The notes below the pieces were generated by a model. The model did not search any database. It was not told the DNA's origin and was given only the letters and a program-made list of their open reading frames with translations. Shown here piece after piece: positions 15,197 to 17,040 of a DNA stretch of 17,040 nt. The stretch is from an uncultured Bacteroidota bacterium (GTDB lineage: Bacteria > Bacteroidota > Bacteroidia > Chitinophagales > Chitinophagaceae), in the NCBI GenBank assembly GCA_903913355.1, contig CAIWKU010000480.1, forward strand, positions 1-17,040, read 5' to 3'. How positions within the stretch are numbered: position 1 is the stretch's first letter; each line of letters opens with the position of its first letter. Made by a program: the position numbers and the translations under genes.

Positions 15197-16318
15197 ATGA
15201 AAAAAATACTCCTGTTTCTTCTACTTACAACCATCCTTATTTCCTGCCAACAGAAAAAGTACGGAGCTTTTACGGTATCTGGAAAAATCCAAAATGCGCC
15301 TGCAAAAAAAGTATTCCTTGAAGAATTGCCTTTTGGAGGAGAACAGCCCGTGATTCTTGACTCTGGCTCTATTCAGCAGAATGGAGATTTTAATTTGCAT
15401 GCCATAGGAAAAGAAGAAGGTCTTTATCGTTTGGTAGTAGAAAACGGTCCTGATGTATTACTCGTGAATGATAATAATGATATCAAACTTGTATTAGATG
15501 TGAATCAGTACAAAGCATATACCCTTGAAGGATCGCCTGCAAGTGAAAGTTTACATGTTTTATTCGAGGATTATCGCAAAAAAGACTCTGCCCTATACTC
15601 CATATTTATGCAGATAGATACGCTTCAAAAATTAAGAGCAAGCGATAGTGCCATAACAGTAGTACGCTTGCAAAGAGATGATCTGTTAAAGAAAATGAAT
15701 AAACTGGTAACCGATTTTATAAATGGATCCCCTAGTCCAGCAGCAAGGTATTATGCCCTGGGCATGGCATCCAGAACCATGAGTCAGGAAGAAGTTTTGG
15801 TATTAGCCAATTCCTCAGCTGATAAGTTTAAGGAACACAGTGGGTTAGCAAAGATCAAAAGCCTGTTAACTGTACAGAAGCCCGAATCACCTAAATATGC
15901 TTTATTAAATCAGCCAGCCCCCGAAATCAGTTTAACAGATGTAAATGGGAATCCATTTCTTTTAAGTAGCCTGAAAGGTAAATATGTATTGGTCGATTTC
16001 TGGGCCAGCTGGTGTGGACCATGCAGAAAAGAAAACCCAAATGTAGTGGCTGCCTATAATAAATTCAAGGATAAAAATTTTACCATTCTTGGTGTATCGT
16101 TGGATAAAGACAAAGACGAGTGGGTAAAAGCAATTAAGGATGATAATCTAAGCTGGACCCATGTAAGTGATCTGAAACAATGGGAAAGCAGTATGGTTCC
16201 CTTATATAAATTTGACGGGATACCATTTAATGTGCTGGTTGATCCACAAGGAAAAATCATTGCTTTTTCTCTAAGGGGAGAAGAACTGGAGAAAAAATTA
16301 CAGGAAGTACTTAAATAA
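15197..16318 (+). CDS. TlpA-like thiol-disulfide oxidoreductase lipoprotein (DUF4369-like N-terminus)
   Basis: The protein has 373 residues. The N-terminus MKKILLFLLLTTILISC ends in a lipobox, with the lipid-carrying Cys17. Residues 25-115 (FTVSGKIQNAPAKKVFLEEL onward) match the beta-rich DUF4369-like region common in Bacteroidota. A helical linker at about 118-225 leads to a thioredoxin fold at about 236-373. The redox motif is W272-C273-G274-P275-C276 in DFWASWCGPC, and the expected cis-proline is P343 in GIPFNVLVDP. It should reduce or isomerise disulfides in periplasmic or outer-membrane proteins, for example in cytochrome maturation, but the partner is unknown. The nearest upstream gene, gatB, is 47 bases away, so readthrough from it is likely. 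A strong bidirectional terminator follows 17 bases after the stop codon. Confidence 0.93.
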   Translation: MKKILLFLLLTTILISCQQKKYGAFTVSGKIQNAPAKKVFLEELPFGGEQPVILDSGSIQQNGDFNLHAIGKEEGLYRLVVENGPDVLLVNDNNDIKLVLDVNQYKAYTLEGSPASESLHVLFEDYRKKDSALYSIFMQIDTLQKLRASDSAITVVRLQRDDLLKKMNKLVTDFINGSPSPAARYYALGMASRTMSQEEVLVLANSSADKFKEHSGLAKIKSLLTVQKPESPKYALLNQPAPEISLTDVNGNPFLLSSLKGKYVLVDFWASWCGPCRKENPNVVAAYNKFKDKNFTILGVSLDKDKDEWVKAIKDDNLSWTHVSDLKQWESSMVPLYKFDGIPFNVLVDPQGKIIAFSLRGEELEKKLQEVLK

Positions 16319-16334
16319 AATAAAGCTGATATGT

Positions 16335-16368
16335 AAAAAGCGGTATGCCTATCGGTATATCGCTTTTT
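16335..16368. terminator. Bidirectional intrinsic terminator
   Basis: AAAAAGCGGTATGCC (16335-16349) pairs with GGTATATCGCTTTTT (16354-16368) through 15 positions, allowing two G-T pairs, around the 4-base loop TATC. Outer A and T runs give a U-tract on both strands. It sits between the convergent TlpA-like gene and the secreted protein gene at 16381 and probably serves both. Confidence 0.88.
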
Positions 16369-16380
16369 ATTTCAAGTTTC

Positions 16381-17040
16381 TTATAATGAGTTATAATAAC
16401 TGATCAGTGTAGCCCAGTCTTTTTCATTCTTAGCAGAAAGATTATTCTTTTTCATATAAGCCTGTACTTCTGTCCATTTAGTTTGCATCTGGTTCTCCAG
16501 ATTTTTTAGAGATATGGATATGGCAGAATACTGGCCGTTTTGTAAAACATAGTATTGCTCCATATCTTTAAATCGTTTGAATTTTGTAGCATTCCCATAT
16601 TCGGTATATTCTTCCAGATCTTTAGAATAATATTTCAGTAAACTCAGTTTTCCTTCAGCCAATACTTGCAGATATTTGTTTGCATTTATGCGATTGTTGA
16701 TGGCAAATCCCTTTTTAAAAACAATTTTTTTAGATGTATCCTCTTCATTGGGATACAGATACAAAGTATATATCATTGATGATAATTCATAAGTAGTATC
16801 ATGTCTGTCAAAAACGAACTTATTATTATAGCTATCGAACTTAACTTTTGCGCTTTCAAACTTGATGCCCCGGTCGCCATATAATGCGGCTTTCATCCAA
16901 TCATCTTTTAGAAACTGAGAGCCTTGTATTTCTTCCTTTTGGAAAAAATACATAATGGTTCCATTTTCTCCGGATCTATCAATCACTTTATGATCATCTG
17001 CCTGAGCTGACACTACCAGACTTATCAAAAAAACACCTAC
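16381..17040 (-). CDS. Secreted protein of unknown function (partial, 5' end outside window)
   Basis: The stop codon is TAA at 16383-16381. The frame stays open to the right edge, reading VGVFLISLVVSAQA before DDHKVID, so the visible part is the end of a signal peptide plus about 206 mature residues. A TTG at 17028 is not the likely start, since hydrophobic codons continue upstream and the true start must be beyond the window. The mature part is rich in K, Y, F and E with no cysteines, and mixes short strands (GIKFESAKVKFDSYNNKFVFDR, SSMIYTLYLYP) with a helical, charged C-terminal half ending in KNEKDWATLISYYNSL. I recognise no domain or catalytic motif. The strand-rich start recalls small periplasmic beta proteins common in Bacteroidota. 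It is convergent with the TlpA-like gene, sharing the hairpin at 16335-16368. Confidence 0.72.
   Translation of the reverse strand, partial: VGVFLISLVVSAQADDHKVIDRSGENGTIMYFFQKEEIQGSQFLKDDWMKAALYGDRGIKFESAKVKFDSYNNKFVFDRHDTTYELSSMIYTLYLYPNEEDTSKKIVFKKGFAINNRINANKYLQVLAEGKLSLLKYYSKDLEEYTEYGNATKFKRFKDMEQYYVLQNGQYSAISISLKNLENQMQTKWTEVQAYMKKNNLSAKNEKDWATLISYYNSL

Overview
The window is a chromosomal stretch of a member of the Bacteroidota, most likely of the Chitinophagaceae or a close relative. The signs are an AT-rich base composition, the Bacteroidota form of phosphoenolpyruvate carboxylase, a stand-alone MnmD, a TlpA-like lipoprotein with an N-terminal DUF4369-like region, an ECF sigma factor followed by a 'VPxGYF'-repeat protein, and several exact TAnnTTTG -7 promoter boxes. 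I see no insertion sequence, phage gene, CRISPR array, tRNA or rRNA. No gap between genes exceeds 300 bases. The assignment to a family rests on protein flavour alone.

Layout. Positions 1-907 (minus strand) hold an ECF sigma factor and, 35 bases downstream, the start of a protein with repeated VPxGYF motifs that runs off the left edge; together they look like a sigma/regulator pair. Divergent from them is ppc (1109-3694), which ends against a convergent AlkA-like DNA glycosylase (3764-4369, minus). Divergent again is a plus-strand run of mnmD, a secreted DUF4440/SnoaL-like protein and an SPFH/prohibitin-like membrane protein (4474-6649), closed by a strong bidirectional hairpin terminator. 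A minus-strand group follows: a cell-wall M23 endopeptidase (7523-8494), a 76-residue membrane protein with a GTG start, and a VanZ-like membrane protein. The right half is mostly plus strand: alaS, a periplasmic two-PDZ protein, a terminator, an exported DUF1028 protein, gatB, and a thiol-disulfide lipoprotein. This run ends in another bidirectional hairpin, facing a convergent secreted protein of unknown function that runs off the right edge.

The genes are mainly housekeeping: translation fidelity (alaS, gatB, mnmD), anaplerosis (ppc), DNA repair, and envelope maintenance (M23 peptidase, SPFH, PDZ and TlpA-like proteins). I find no clear undescribed multi-gene system. The items most worth a second look are the GYF-repeat partner of the sigma factor, the exported DUF1028 protein with a recent 30-base in-frame tandem duplication, inverted repeats at the sigma/ppc and alaS promoters, and a promoter box placed almost on the gatB start codon.
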